Origin: Gammaproteobacteria bacterium
GTDB lineage: Bacteria > Pseudomonadota > Gammaproteobacteria > Steroidobacterales > Steroidobacteraceae
Assembly (NCBI GenBank): GCA_028293725.1
Contig: JAQGOE010000070.1
Coordinates: 13,650 to 77,649, forward strand
Direction: 5' to 3'
DNA length: 64,000 bases
In this document: in pieces, positions 1-8,439 of the stretch
How positions within the stretch are numbered: the first letter of the stretch is position 1
Layout: each line of letters begins with the position of its first letter
Made by a program: the position numbers and the translations under genes
The notes under the pieces: model-generated
What the model was told of the DNA's origin: nothing
Databases searched by the model: none
Seen by the model: only the letters and a program-made list of their open reading frames with translations

Positions 1-202
1 ACAGCAACTCGCCACCGCGCTCATCGAGATCCATGAGCTCGTAGGTGAGGCGCAAGCCCTGGGCGGCGGCCTCAGTTTCGTGCAGAGTGGGGGACTTCGA
101 TGCCTGGATGGCTCTGCCGATGAGCCCGACGAGACAGGGTGCCTGCGGCTCGGCGCCCCGCTGGCGGCTGCCTGGATCGGACTCGGGACGAGTGCTGCTC
201 AT
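1..202 (-). CDS. Shikimate/quinate 5-dehydrogenase-like protein, N-terminal fragment (runs off the window)
   Basis: The first 67 codons read leftward from an ATG at 200-202 and the frame is still open at the window edge. After a short Arg/Gly-rich lead, the protein shows the N-terminal substrate domain of the shikimate dehydrogenase (AroE/YdiB) family: a GLIGRAIQASKSPTLHE stretch matching the family's GxIGxPIxHSxSPxxHN segment, in which the S-x-S serines bind the substrate carboxylate, followed by a YELMDLD strand. The NAD(P) domain lies outside the window. The family interconverts 3-dehydroshikimate and shikimate, or dehydroquinate and quinate. A regulon operator candidate lies about 20 bp upstream, so a catabolic role alongside the dehydroquinase at 15808-16266 is likely; that role is inference. 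Confidence 0.72.
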   Translation of the reverse strand, partial: MSSTRPESDPGSRQRGAEPQAPCLVGLIGRAIQASKSPTLHETEAAAQGLRLTYELMDLDERGGELL

Positions 203-222
203 GCCGTTGTGTCAACAACCAC

Positions 223-236
223 TAACTAGATGGTTA
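223..236 (-). promoter_or_regulatory. Operator candidate 1 of the first TetR regulon
   Basis: TAACTAGATGGTTA is a near-palindrome 20 bp upstream of the shikimate dehydrogenase-like start. It is the most symmetric of six related intergenic 14-mers in the first 16.5 kb. TetR binding is inferred from recurrence and symmetry. Confidence 0.6.
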
Positions 237-273
237 ATTATAGGCGTAACGGTAGTGGGGAGTAAAGCCGCGC

Positions 274-642
274 TCAGGGAGCCGCTGCTTGCGACGCGCC
301 GAAGAAGCGCACGAGGTACTCGAGAATCTGCTGTTGCTCCGTGTCGCTTGCCTGCGCGCCACGATCGACCATTCTTGCAATGATGTCATCCCATTCTTCG
401 GGTGTATGGCGTTTCGCGGTGACGAGCTCCGGCGCATGACAGGCGGTGCACGCGCGCGCGACCAGGTCGCGCTCCGGGGCTGCGGGAAATACGCTCGAGC
501 CGTTGCCGGCGGCAGCCCGATTGCCGGTGGGCCTGGCGGGGTCGTCCGCACGAGCCGTTCCAGCTGTCAAAATCAACAGAACACACACTCCGGTGGCGGA
601 CGTGAGCCGAGCACCGGGCTTTGAACGGCTGCTCACCCGCAA
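274..642 (-). CDS. Small secreted c-type cytochrome
   Basis: The 122-residue protein begins with a signal peptide (hydrophobic LTSATGVCVLLILTAGTARA, cut near residue 32). It has one haem c attachment motif, CTACH, at about residues 65-69. The C-terminal helix (EYLVRFFG) and the spacing resemble the small monohaem domains fused to, or serving, quinoprotein dehydrogenases. It probably accepts electrons in the periplasm, and the PQQ dehydrogenase at 5371-7362, which has no haem domain of its own, is a natural partner. It is divergent from the esterase gene at 783, and one operator candidate lies between the two starts. An upstream ATG at residue 1 and later ones are all compatible; I kept the one giving a complete signal peptide. 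Confidence 0.75.
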   Translation of the reverse strand: MRVSSRSKPGARLTSATGVCVLLILTAGTARADDPARPTGNRAAAGNGSSVFPAAPERDLVARACTACHAPELVTAKRHTPEEWDDIIARMVDRGAQASDTEQQQILEYLVRFFGASQAAAP

Positions 643-753
643 GCTCCCGGACGACGTACCTCAACTATATTCACAATTCTTGCCCCTCTCGAGGGCGGTT
701 CGACGCCACTGGCGCGAATGGCGCCCGCGAGTATATGCTGGGAGAGTGGTAAC

Positions 754-767
754 CCACTAGATCGTTA
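754..767. promoter_or_regulatory. Operator candidate 2 of the first TetR regulon
   Basis: CCACTAGATCGTTA shares the ACTAGAT core and GTTA arm with the other five sites. It lies between the divergent cytochrome c (start 642) and esterase (start 783) genes, 15 bp before the latter, and could repress both. Confidence 0.55.
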
Positions 768-782
768 ATTCGAGGGGGACGG

Positions 783-1871
783 ATGCTCAGGCGCAGCCTG
801 CAGGTTTTGGGCACCGTGATGTCTCTTGCCGTGACACTGGCGAGCGGCACGGCAACTGCCGCGCAAGAGGCGGTGGCGACCAGTGCCCATCCGGTTCTCG
901 AGGATCGATACCCCGAGCGTCGTACCGCGTTCGTCGGCGGCGTGGTCGGGATCGCGGATCTAACTTACTCGGTGTTGCCCGGCTTTCGCCCGCTGAGGCT
1001 CGACTTGTACGAGCCGCCTGGAGCGCCGGGATCTCATCCGCTCGTGGTGTTCATCCACGGCGGAGGCTGGATGTCGGGACATACGCGACATTCCGGCGCC
1101 TTCGAGGACTGGCCCGGAGTGCTCGCGTCCCTTGCGGCAAAGGGATACGTGGTCGCCTCTGTGGAGTATCGGCTCAGCGGCGAAGCCCCGTTTCCGGCGG
1201 CCATCCAGGACATCAAAGCGGCGATCCGCTGGCTGCGCGCTCGCGCGCCTCAATATGGCATCGATCGGCAGCGAGCGATCGTCTGGGGAGGCTCAGCGGG
1301 CGGACAGCTCGCGGCGCTCGCCGCGACCAGTTGCGGTGCAGTCGCGTTGCGGCCCGCGGCGGCAGCAGCGGCGCCAGCGTCCGGCGGCCGCGCAGTGCCC
1401 CGGCCCGAAGACAGTGAATCGGATTGCGTTCAGGGTCTGATCACGTGGTACGGCATCTTTGATTTTGCGACGCTCGCCGCACAGTCGGGACCGGACGGCC
1501 CGCAGCGTCTGGGTTCGGCCGAAACAGCACCGAGCCGCTATTTCGGCTGCGCCTTGTCAACTTGCTCGCCCGCGATTGTTGCTGCCGCGAGCGCGGCCAG
1601 TTATGTCGATTCAAACGATCCACCGGCGCTTCTTATTCACGGGACCGGGGACCACACGGTGCCGGTCCAGCAATCGCGGGACTTCTATGCACTGCTGCGC
1701 TCGAAGGGGGTGCCTGCCGAGCTCGTCGAGATTCCCGGCGTGGATCACAGCTTCATCGGGTCGACTCCCGAGGCCACTCGCGCCGCGAGCCTGTTGGCAC
1801 TGCGGAAGTCGTTCGAGTTCATCGACCGCACAGTGGGGCCAGGGAGCAGTACCCAAGCCAACAAACATTGA
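783..1871 (+). CDS. Secreted alpha/beta-hydrolase (carboxylesterase)
   Basis: The 362-residue protein starts with a signal peptide ending near ATAAQ (about residue 28). It is an alpha/beta-hydrolase of the BD-FAE/esterase-lipase type: oxyanion-hole motif HGGGW at about residue 92, nucleophile elbow GGSAGG at about 169-174, acid in HGTGDHTVP at about 288 and catalytic His in GVDHSF at about 322. An Ala/Pro-rich insert flanked by Cys (about 182-217) interrupts the fold after the nucleophile helix and may form a lid. Start codon is ATG after GAGGGGGAC. Its place in a quinate/shikimate-like regulon suggests hydrolysis of esters of such acids (chlorogenate- or gallate-type) in the periplasm; the substrate is inference, the fold is clear. 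Confidence 0.85.
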   Translation: MLRRSLQVLGTVMSLAVTLASGTATAAQEAVATSAHPVLEDRYPERRTAFVGGVVGIADLTYSVLPGFRPLRLDLYEPPGAPGSHPLVVFIHGGGWMSGHTRHSGAFEDWPGVLASLAAKGYVVASVEYRLSGEAPFPAAIQDIKAAIRWLRARAPQYGIDRQRAIVWGGSAGGQLAALAATSCGAVALRPAAAAAAPASGGRAVPRPEDSESDCVQGLITWYGIFDFATLAAQSGPDGPQRLGSAETAPSRYFGCALSTCSPAIVAAASAASYVDSNDPPALLIHGTGDHTVPVQQSRDFYALLRSKGVPAELVEIPGVDHSFIGSTPEATRAASLLALRKSFEFIDRTVGPGSSTQANKH

Positions 1872-2255
1872 GGCGCCGGCGGCCAGGGTGTTCCGGCGGC
1901 GCAAGCGGCTCTCGGCCGGCTGCAGCAGCACGGCATCGCTACACGATCAGTAAAGCGCCTACGCCCCTTGATGTTGGGAGCATGTCTGTCAGGTGTGCCC
2001 CGATAAATGTCGCGTGCACCGCGAGGCGACGAACTCAGGATGTTTGTGATGCGATCGCAGGCATGCTCCAACCTCCACGGGCCGCGCCCGGACGTTAGCT
2101 GACAGCAACAGCTGAAGTGGTGCAATCCCCCGCCCGAGTGTCCTGCAGCCGTGGCGCCCGACGGCGCCCGCAATGGTGGCATCCACGCAACGCGCCGGGG
2201 CACCCTCCGCAAAGCCTGCCGTTGTGTTTGTAGTCAGAAATGTGAGCGCCGTCCG
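1872..2255. other. Intergenic stretch without recognisable gene
   Basis: I found no coding frame with a credible start or family match between the esterase stop and the promoter of the TonB receptor. Open frames here are short and on both strands. Confidence 0.5.
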
Positions 2256-2280
2256 TTGACAAAAACTAACTAGGTAGTCC
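2256..2280 (+). promoter_or_regulatory. TTGACA box with operator candidate 3, upstream of the TonB receptor
   Basis: TTGACA at 2256-2261 is followed after 5 bp by TAACTAGGTAGTCC (2267-2280). The same TTGACA-N5-operator layout recurs at 9266-9290. A binding protein here would block a sigma70 polymerase. No good -10 hexamer is visible at 16-18 bp, so the -35 assignment is tentative. The site is 163 bp upstream of the receptor start. Confidence 0.5.
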
Positions 2281-2443
2281 AGACTTGCCGGGAACATTTG
2301 AGGTGTAGTCGCGGCAGTTCCCCGCGGCTCGCCCGCGCATCGTGAGGTTTCCGCGCTGTAACTCGTTAGATCGAAAACCGATTGCATACCGCGCCGTGCG
2401 TGAGCGCGGTCACGTAGTCATTAGCAGAGGGGGGTAGTGACGT

Positions 2444-5365
2444 ATGTATATTTATCGCAGCAAAGTTGCGTCCTGTGTTTTTGGGATTTTGACGGGCCTG
2501 GCGGCGACAGCCGCCGTAGCCGATCAATCCGTCGACCAGCCCGCGAATCAGCCTGCCAATCAGCCTGCCGACACCGGAGCGAAGCTCGAAGAGATCGTCA
2601 TCACGGGCACCAGCATCCGTGGCGCCGCTCCCGTAGGCGCAAACCTGATTACGGTCGGTCGCGACCAGATCGCCGAAACCGGCGCGCAGACCATGCAACA
2701 GATCCTGAGCTCGGTGCCGGCCGTCACGGGCTTCGGCAACGCGTCCCAGGGCGGCTTTGGCAGCGCTGATGCATCCGGGACCTATGCTCCGACCATCCAC
2801 GGGCTCGGCGCCAGCGCGAGCAACGGCACGCTCGTGCTCATCGACGGCCACCGCCTGCCGTTGAGCGGCATCAATCACACCCTGGCCGATCCCAATATCA
2901 TCGCTCCGCTGGCAGTCGACCGCGTCGAAGTGCTGCCCGACGGCGCCTCCTCCACCTACGGCTCGGATGCGGTCGCGGGCGTTATCAACATCATCACACG
3001 GAGGAACTTCAAGGGCTTCGAGGCCTCCGCCCAGGAAGGGTTCGCCAACGGCTATAACACCCAGGATGCGGGCTTCCTCTGGGGTGACTCCTGGGCGGAC
3101 AGCTCGGTCATGGTGACCTACAACTACTCACGCCGCAGTGCGTTGAGCAATGGCGATCGCTCCTTCACGGCAGCGAATCACACAGCGCAGGGTGGCGGCG
3201 ATTTCGCCAGCTACAATTGCGGTCCGGCCAGCGCGCAGGTCGGCGGCAAGTATTATTTGTACCCCTACACCGGTGCCGCAGCGACCAGCCCCAGCTGCGA
3301 CTACACCGGGGTGGCGGACACGCTGCCGGAGGATATTCGCCACACCCTGTTGGTGAAGGCCACCCATGAAGTCAGCGACCGGCTCTCGCTGAACCTGGAC
3401 GTGGTGTATTCCAATGAGGCCAACACGGCCCAGATCAGTCGTGGGACGCTCATTGCCACCGCCTACGGCCCCGGCAGCACGCCCCCGGGAGGCGCGGGCC
3501 AGATCAACCCCTTTTTCCAGGGTCCTCCCGGTGTGACCTCGGAACTGGTGAGCTTCGATGCCAACAACCTGCTCGGGCGCGGTGCCGAGAACCAGGCCGG
3601 CGCCAAGACCTTCATGGTCACGCCCAACGCCCAACTGCAGCTGGGTGGCGACTGGGTCGGAACCCTGGGCGCGACGATCGGGCAGAACCAGAGCACGTAT
3701 GAGACGGTGGGCGTACTCTGCACGAGCTGCGCCAACCTCGGGCTCAATGGCACCACCAATTCCAGCGGCAACCCGCTTACGCCGTCGATAGCGGGCACCA
3801 CGACCACGGTGACGACCTTGCCGCTGACCGCGGCGAACGCCATCGACGTCTGGAACCCGGCCGGCTCCAACCTGACGTCCGCGGCGCTGCTGCGCGAGCT
3901 CACCGATTCGCATTCCTGGCAGCTCACGAATCAGTCGATCAAGGATTTCTCGTTGAAATTCGACGGCCCGCTGTTCCACCTTCCAGGCGGCACCGTCAAG
4001 GCCGCCGTGGGCGGCGAGTACGTCATCTACACCATATACGAGCAGGTGGTTCGCTCGAGCAACACCGGGCCGTCCACGCTCGGCTCCCAGGCGCTGGATT
4101 ACAACTGGGGCCGGAACGTAAAATCGGGCTACGCCGAATTGTTGGTTCCGGTGGTGGGCAACGAGAATGCCGTGCCGCTCGTGCACCGGCTCGACGTGAA
4201 CATTTCCGGCCGCTACGACGACTACAGCGATTTCGGCTCCACGAAAAATCCGAAATTCGCGCTCACCTGGGACCCGCTCCGGGGTGTCAGTCTGCGCGGC
4301 AATTTCGCGCGCTCGTTTACGGCTCCCGCTCTGACCAGCAGCGGCGCTAGAGGTGTCACGGCCGAATCGGGTTATCTCACCGCGAGCCCGGCCAACGGGG
4401 TCGCCGCCAATCTGTCGGTTCCTAACACCTTTCCAGGTGCCATCGGCCTGCCGGGCTGCACCGCTGCGACGCCGGTTTGCACCATCAACTCGCCGACGGT
4501 GACCGGCATCGGCATCACGGGACCTAACCAAGCCCTCAAGCCCGAGTCGGGTAAGACCTGGTCCCTGGGATTGGATGTGGCGCCGCCCGATGTGCCGGGG
4601 CTGCGCCTGAGCGCCACCTACTGGAATGTCGACTACACGGGGATGATCACCTCTCCACAGGCCATCTTCGCGCTCAGCTCACCGGCGCTGAGCCCGCTGC
4701 TGACCCTGTATCCGGGCGGCGCCACGGCGGCGCAGATCGCGGCTGCGGCCGGCGGCCGGCCGCAGACCGGCGCGCTGCCGCAGAACGTTTACTTCATCTA
4801 CAGCTACCAGCAGCAAAATGCGCTGAACCTCAAGTCCGACGGTATCGATGCGGACGCCAGCTACCTGTTCGATACCTCGGTGGGCACGTTCAGCGCCGAC
4901 CTGTCGGGTTCGGTCAAGCTGAAGATGATGCAGCAGTTCGGCAGCGGCGGTCAGTGGTTCAGTATTCTCAACACGTCCGGTTTCAACACCACGTTTCCCT
5001 CGAACCGGCTGGCCGCGCGGCTGGATCTGGGTTGGAGGATGAGTGGCGTGTCGGCCCACGTGATCGCCAATTACGAGGGCTCGTATTACAACTGGAACGG
5101 CTCCGCGCCCTATCCGTTGCGGCGCGATGCGGCGTTCGCGCCGATTGGCGGCGGCCAGCCGGTGGTGGCGTATACGACCTTCGACTTCCACGCTGCCTAC
5201 AACTTCGGGGCGTCGGGCGTTATGGCCAATACCGAAATCGATCTGACGGGCACCAACATCCTCAACAAGGCGCCGCCGTTCTTCAATACTGCGATCGGCT
5301 ACGACACGTTCAATGCGAATCCGATCGGACGCCTGGTCACTGTAGGTATCAGCAAGAAGTGGTAG
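2444..5365 (+). CDS. TonB-dependent outer-membrane receptor
   Basis: The 973-residue protein has a signal peptide ending near ATAAVADQ (about residue 27), a short NQPANQPAD repeat, then a TonB-box-like LEEIVITGTS (about 46-55). The plug domain contains the usual LIDGHRLP and DRVEVLPDGASSTYGSDAVAGVINI segments (about 130-185), and the rest is beta-barrel ending in KKW with a terminal aromatic residue. Such receptors pump scarce organic compounds or siderophores across the outer membrane using TonB energy. A GAGGGGGG Shine-Dalgarno run precedes the ATG. The PQQ dehydrogenase gene starts 5 bp after its stop, so the two are co-transcribed, suggesting the receptor imports that enzyme's substrate, possibly quinate-like. 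Confidence 0.93.
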   Translation: MYIYRSKVASCVFGILTGLAATAAVADQSVDQPANQPANQPADTGAKLEEIVITGTSIRGAAPVGANLITVGRDQIAETGAQTMQQILSSVPAVTGFGNASQGGFGSADASGTYAPTIHGLGASASNGTLVLIDGHRLPLSGINHTLADPNIIAPLAVDRVEVLPDGASSTYGSDAVAGVINIITRRNFKGFEASAQEGFANGYNTQDAGFLWGDSWADSSVMVTYNYSRRSALSNGDRSFTAANHTAQGGGDFASYNCGPASAQVGGKYYLYPYTGAAATSPSCDYTGVADTLPEDIRHTLLVKATHEVSDRLSLNLDVVYSNEANTAQISRGTLIATAYGPGSTPPGGAGQINPFFQGPPGVTSELVSFDANNLLGRGAENQAGAKTFMVTPNAQLQLGGDWVGTLGATIGQNQSTYETVGVLCTSCANLGLNGTTNSSGNPLTPSIAGTTTTVTTLPLTAANAIDVWNPAGSNLTSAALLRELTDSHSWQLTNQSIKDFSLKFDGPLFHLPGGTVKAAVGGEYVIYTIYEQVVRSSNTGPSTLGSQALDYNWGRNVKSGYAELLVPVVGNENAVPLVHRLDVNISGRYDDYSDFGSTKNPKFALTWDPLRGVSLRGNFARSFTAPALTSSGARGVTAESGYLTASPANGVAANLSVPNTFPGAIGLPGCTAATPVCTINSPTVTGIGITGPNQALKPESGKTWSLGLDVAPPDVPGLRLSATYWNVDYTGMITSPQAIFALSSPALSPLLTLYPGGATAAQIAAAAGGRPQTGALPQNVYFIYSYQQQNALNLKSDGIDADASYLFDTSVGTFSADLSGSVKLKMMQQFGSGGQWFSILNTSGFNTTFPSNRLAARLDLGWRMSGVSAHVIANYEGSYYNWNGSAPYPLRRDAAFAPIGGGQPVVAYTTFDFHAAYNFGASGVMANTEIDLTGTNILNKAPPFFNTAIGYDTFNANPIGRLVTVGISKKW

Positions 5366-5370
5366 CCGGT

Positions 5371-7362
5371 GTGAAGCCAAAGCGGCCCGGGGCCGCGGGC
5401 GGCGGCAAGTGTGTATTCGCCGTCGCCGCGTTGCTGTTGACTGGACTGAGCACGGGCGCCGTCGCGCAACAGGCGGATTGGCCGACTTACGGCCACGATC
5501 CGGGTGGCATGCGTTACTCGCCGCTCACCCAGATCGATACGGCCAACGTTGCGCAACTCCAGCCGGCGTGGACGTACCACATGCGTCCAGCGTCGCCCGG
5601 GCAGGCGGCGCCGGAGTCGCAACCGGTTCCCGAGGCGGCACAGCGTGCTGCCGAGGGGACGGGGCCGTTGAGGCGTCGCAACGGCCGCTTCAGTCAATCC
5701 GAGGCGACACCACTCGTCGTTGGCGGACTCATGTATGTGAGCACCCCCTACCGGCGAGTCGTGGCGCTCGAGCCGGAAACTGGCACGGAAGTCTGGGCAT
5801 ATCAATTGCCCGGCACCTCGCAGCCGGCGGTGCGCGGTGTCGAGTACTGGCCGGGCGACGGCAGCCAGCCGCCGGAGATCGTATTCGGTACCCGTGACGG
5901 TCTGCTCATCGCGCTGGATGCGAAGAGCGGACAACCTGTCGAGGGCTTCGGATCTCACGGCATCGTCGACATGAAGACGCCGGATGTCATGCCGGCAGTC
6001 CCCGCACAGACACCATTCGGCCCCGGTGGTGTCGGCATGACCTCGCCGCCGCTGGTGTATCACAACCTCGTGATCACCGGCTCGGCTGTGCAGGAGTTTC
6101 CGCAGCAGGGCGCTTATGGCGACGTGCGGGCATGGGACGTGCGCACCGGCCAGCGGGTATGGACTTTTCATACCGTTTCTCGTCCGGGTGAATATGGACA
6201 CGATACGTGGGCGGGCGATAGCTGGCGGCAGCGCTCCGGTACCAACGCCTGGGGACTCATGACGCTCGATGCCGAACGCGGCATCGTCTACATGCCGCTG
6301 GGCGCACCGACCTGGGACCGCTATGGCGGGGACCGGCTGGGTGCCAATCTATTCAGTACGAGCATCGTGGCCGTCGATGCAAACACGGGCAGGCGCCTGT
6401 GGCACTTCCAGGTCGTACATCACGACATCTGGGATATGGATGCGGAGGCGCCGCCGTTGCTACTGAACGTACGGCAGGGGAAGCGCACCGTTCCAGCAGT
6501 CGCGATCGTGTCGAAGTCGGGCTTGTTCTTTTTGCTCGATCGGGTGAATGGCAAGCCGATCTATAAGATCGAAGAGCGCAAAGTGCCGGCCAGCGACGTG
6601 CCGGGCGAGAAGGCCTGGCCCACGCAACCTTTTCCGGTGAAACCGGCGCCGCTCGCGCGGCAGAGCTTCTCGATGGCCGATGTGGCAACCGTCACACCGG
6701 AGCTCGAAGCGTTCTGCCGCCAGTTCATCGACAGCAACCATGTGCGGATGGGCGGTCCGTATCTGCCGCTGGGCTACCAGACTGCAACGGTGAATTTCCC
6801 AGGCAGGCAGGGCGGCGCGAACTGGGGTGGCGGCTCGTTCGATCCGACACTCGGCTATTTTTTCATCAACACCAACAACCTGGGCCAGGTCGAGCAGCTC
6901 AAGCCCCGCGACGACGGCTCGCTGACCATCGGCGACCCCTCGAGCGGCCGGTTTTCCGAACGTGACGACAGGCTGATGTGCCAGCAGCCGCCGTGGGGCC
7001 TGTTGACTGCGATCAATGTCAACACGGGAGAGATCGCCTGGCAGAGCACACTCGGCGTCAGCGACAAACTGCCGGCCGCGGTCGCCAAAACAGGCCGCCC
7101 CGGCGTCGGCGGACCGATCGTGACCGCTGGCGGCCTGGTGTTCATCGGTGCGACCGATGACGCGCGTTTTCGCGCCTTCGACGCCAGGAGCGGTGCCGAG
7201 TTGTGGACTTTCAAGCTGGCAGCCTCCGCCCACGCCACGCCCATCACCTATCTAGGTAAGAATGGGCGGCAATACGTGGTGGTCGTCAATACCGGCGGCA
7301 GCTTTCTGGACAGCCCCGTCGCCGCCGATGACGTGACCGCCTTCGCGTTGCCGCCGCAGTGA
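5371..7362 (+). CDS. Periplasmic PQQ-dependent dehydrogenase (glucose/quinate/shikimate type)
   Basis: The protein has 663 residues from a GTG at 5371, 5 bp after the receptor stop; an earlier in-frame start would overlap the receptor. A signal peptide (AVAALLLTGLSTGAVAQQ) precedes an eight-bladed quinoprotein propeller: WPTYGHDPGGMRYSPL at the N-terminus and repeated W-docking motifs such as TGTEVWAYQLPG, TGQRVWTFHTV, TGRRLWHFQVVHHDIWDMD and SGAELWTFKLA. The family includes membrane glucose dehydrogenase and quinate/shikimate dehydrogenase (QuiA). Those carry an N-terminal membrane domain, whereas this one has only a signal peptide. No CxxCH is present, so electrons must leave through a separate carrier, perhaps the cytochrome at 274-642. 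Quinate as substrate is inferred from context. Confidence 0.85.
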   Translation: MKPKRPGAAGGGKCVFAVAALLLTGLSTGAVAQQADWPTYGHDPGGMRYSPLTQIDTANVAQLQPAWTYHMRPASPGQAAPESQPVPEAAQRAAEGTGPLRRRNGRFSQSEATPLVVGGLMYVSTPYRRVVALEPETGTEVWAYQLPGTSQPAVRGVEYWPGDGSQPPEIVFGTRDGLLIALDAKSGQPVEGFGSHGIVDMKTPDVMPAVPAQTPFGPGGVGMTSPPLVYHNLVITGSAVQEFPQQGAYGDVRAWDVRTGQRVWTFHTVSRPGEYGHDTWAGDSWRQRSGTNAWGLMTLDAERGIVYMPLGAPTWDRYGGDRLGANLFSTSIVAVDANTGRRLWHFQVVHHDIWDMDAEAPPLLLNVRQGKRTVPAVAIVSKSGLFFLLDRVNGKPIYKIEERKVPASDVPGEKAWPTQPFPVKPAPLARQSFSMADVATVTPELEAFCRQFIDSNHVRMGGPYLPLGYQTATVNFPGRQGGANWGGGSFDPTLGYFFINTNNLGQVEQLKPRDDGSLTIGDPSSGRFSERDDRLMCQQPPWGLLTAINVNTGEIAWQSTLGVSDKLPAAVAKTGRPGVGGPIVTAGGLVFIGATDDARFRAFDARSGAELWTFKLAASAHATPITYLGKNGRQYVVVVNTGGSFLDSPVAADDVTAFALPPQ

Positions 7363-7366
7363 GAGG

Positions 7367-7467
7367 GTGCGACGCATGCGTCGCACGGGCCAGCCCGCGA
7401 GGAGGTGTGACGCATGCGTCGCACGGATCGACGGTGAGCGAGCGATAGCTCGCGCAAAAGGAGAATC
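7367..7467 (+). repeat. Structured dispersed repeat, copy 1, carrying a ribosome-binding site
   Basis: A perfect 20-bp palindrome GTGCGACGCATGCGTCGCAC lies at 7367-7386 and a near copy (one mismatch) at 7405-7424. A 43-bp segment follows at 7425-7467 with hairpin GCGAGC-GATA-GCTCGC and an AAAAGGAGAATC tail, ending one base before the ATG of the ThuA-like gene. The same architecture recurs at 52352-52436, with compensatory differences in two helices. The element fills nearly the whole gap between the PQQ dehydrogenase and the next gene. Confidence 0.8.
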
Positions 7468-7468
7468 C

Positions 7469-8383
7469 ATGCCGAGTATCGCGAAGCATCTTCTGAGTCT
7501 GGCCCTGCTGGCCTGGGTCCTTGCGCCAATGTCCGCGGCTGCCCAGGGGTACCCGCCGGCGGGTGGCCGGCCCCCGGACCCGTATGCCGGCAAGAAAAAA
7601 ATCCTGATCGTGGGCGACCTGCATACCGGCAACCAGATTGCGCATGACGCCCTCAGCCATGCCATGGCCACCCTCGAGCGCCTAGGCCGCGAAAGCGGCG
7701 CCTATGTCGCCTTCATCCGCACCGATACTGAATGGGTCACGAAAAGCGAGGTGTGGGGCACGGGCGATTATGTGAAGGGCGGGCGGAAGCAGGCACGCGG
7801 CCACAACCTCAACGATTTCGACGCCGTGGTCTTCTATACCAACGGGGACACCGACCTCAGCGAACAGCAAAAGAAGGACCTGCTCGCATACGTCCACGAC
7901 GATGGCAGAGGGTTCGTCGCGGTCCACACGGCTACCTCCACGATGTTGAACTGGCCGCAGTACGGCGAGATGGTCGGCGGCTATTTCGACGATCATCCCT
8001 GGAACATCGTCGCTGCACCGCTCGTTGTCGAGCGGCCCGATTTCCCCGGCTTGCGCAACCTGCCGCCGCAGCCCGTGTTCACGGACGAGATGTATCAGTA
8101 CAAGTTTCCCTATTCGCGCGAGCAGGTCGACGTGCTCGCGCGGCTCGACACAAGAGCGCTCGACATGGACAACAAGCGCATACATAGGACCGACGGGGAC
8201 TTCCCCGTCGCCTGGATCAAGACGTATGGCAAAGGTCGCGTGTTCTCTTCGACGTTCGGTCATTCCGACCAGTCATGGGACGATCCGCGTGTGCAGACCT
8301 TGTACCTCGAGGCCATCAAATGGGTGTTGGGCTTGAGCGATTATGAGGTCAAGCCGCATCCCATGACGCCACCGGCCAAGTAG
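7469..8383 (+). CDS. ThuA-like domain secreted protein
   Basis: The protein has 304 residues from the ATG at 7469, which follows GGAG by 5 bases; a longer frame upstream would translate the structured repeat and is rejected. A signal peptide (LLSLALLAWVLAPMSAAAQ) precedes a ThuA/trehalose-utilisation domain: KKILIVGDLHTGNQIAHDALSH, FDAVVFYTNGD, GRGFVAVHTATSTM, GGYFDDHPWN and GKGRVFSSTFGHSDQSW. These match the class I glutamine-amidotransferase-like fold but lack its catalytic Cys. The biochemical role of secreted ThuA proteins is poorly established; many sit in sugar or polyol clusters. It probably shares an operon with the receptor and PQQ dehydrogenase, with its own ribosome-binding site supplied by the repeat. 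Confidence 0.8.
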   Translation: MPSIAKHLLSLALLAWVLAPMSAAAQGYPPAGGRPPDPYAGKKKILIVGDLHTGNQIAHDALSHAMATLERLGRESGAYVAFIRTDTEWVTKSEVWGTGDYVKGGRKQARGHNLNDFDAVVFYTNGDTDLSEQQKKDLLAYVHDDGRGFVAVHTATSTMLNWPQYGEMVGGYFDDHPWNIVAAPLVVERPDFPGLRNLPPQPVFTDEMYQYKFPYSREQVDVLARLDTRALDMDNKRIHRTDGDFPVAWIKTYGKGRVFSSTFGHSDQSWDDPRVQTLYLEAIKWVLGLSDYEVKPHPMTPPAK

Positions 8384-8394
8384 ATCGGCGGTCG

Positions 8395-8439
8395 AAGTAC
8401 TGCGCGAGGTACTTAACGCCTGCCGTATGTGGCGTTTAA
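8395..8439. terminator. Possible bidirectional terminator between convergent genes
   Basis: Two adjacent inverted repeats lie between the ThuA-like gene and the convergent tetR gene: AAGTAC(8395-8400)/GTACTT(8409-8414), and AACGCC(8415-8420)/GGCGTT(8431-8436), the latter overlapping the tetR stop. No long T run follows, so function is uncertain. Confidence 0.35.

Noticed and set aside
1872..2255. Minus-strand frame across the gap before the TonB receptor
   Set aside because: Cys/Arg-rich with no domain and overlapping the esterase gene end.
3128..4531. 467-codon open frame on the minus strand inside the first TonB receptor gene
   Set aside because: It is antisense to a receptor with plug and barrel motifs, is Arg/Gly-rich, and matches no family. 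Long antisense frames are expected at this GC content.
4954..5370. Longer N-terminus for the PQQ dehydrogenase
   Set aside because: The extension would lie inside the receptor gene and displace the signal peptide. The GTG at 5371 fits.
7367..7424. Paired palindromes as a short CRISPR-like array
   Set aside because: Only two units, no uniform spacers and no cas genes; the element extends into a start-codon leader instead.
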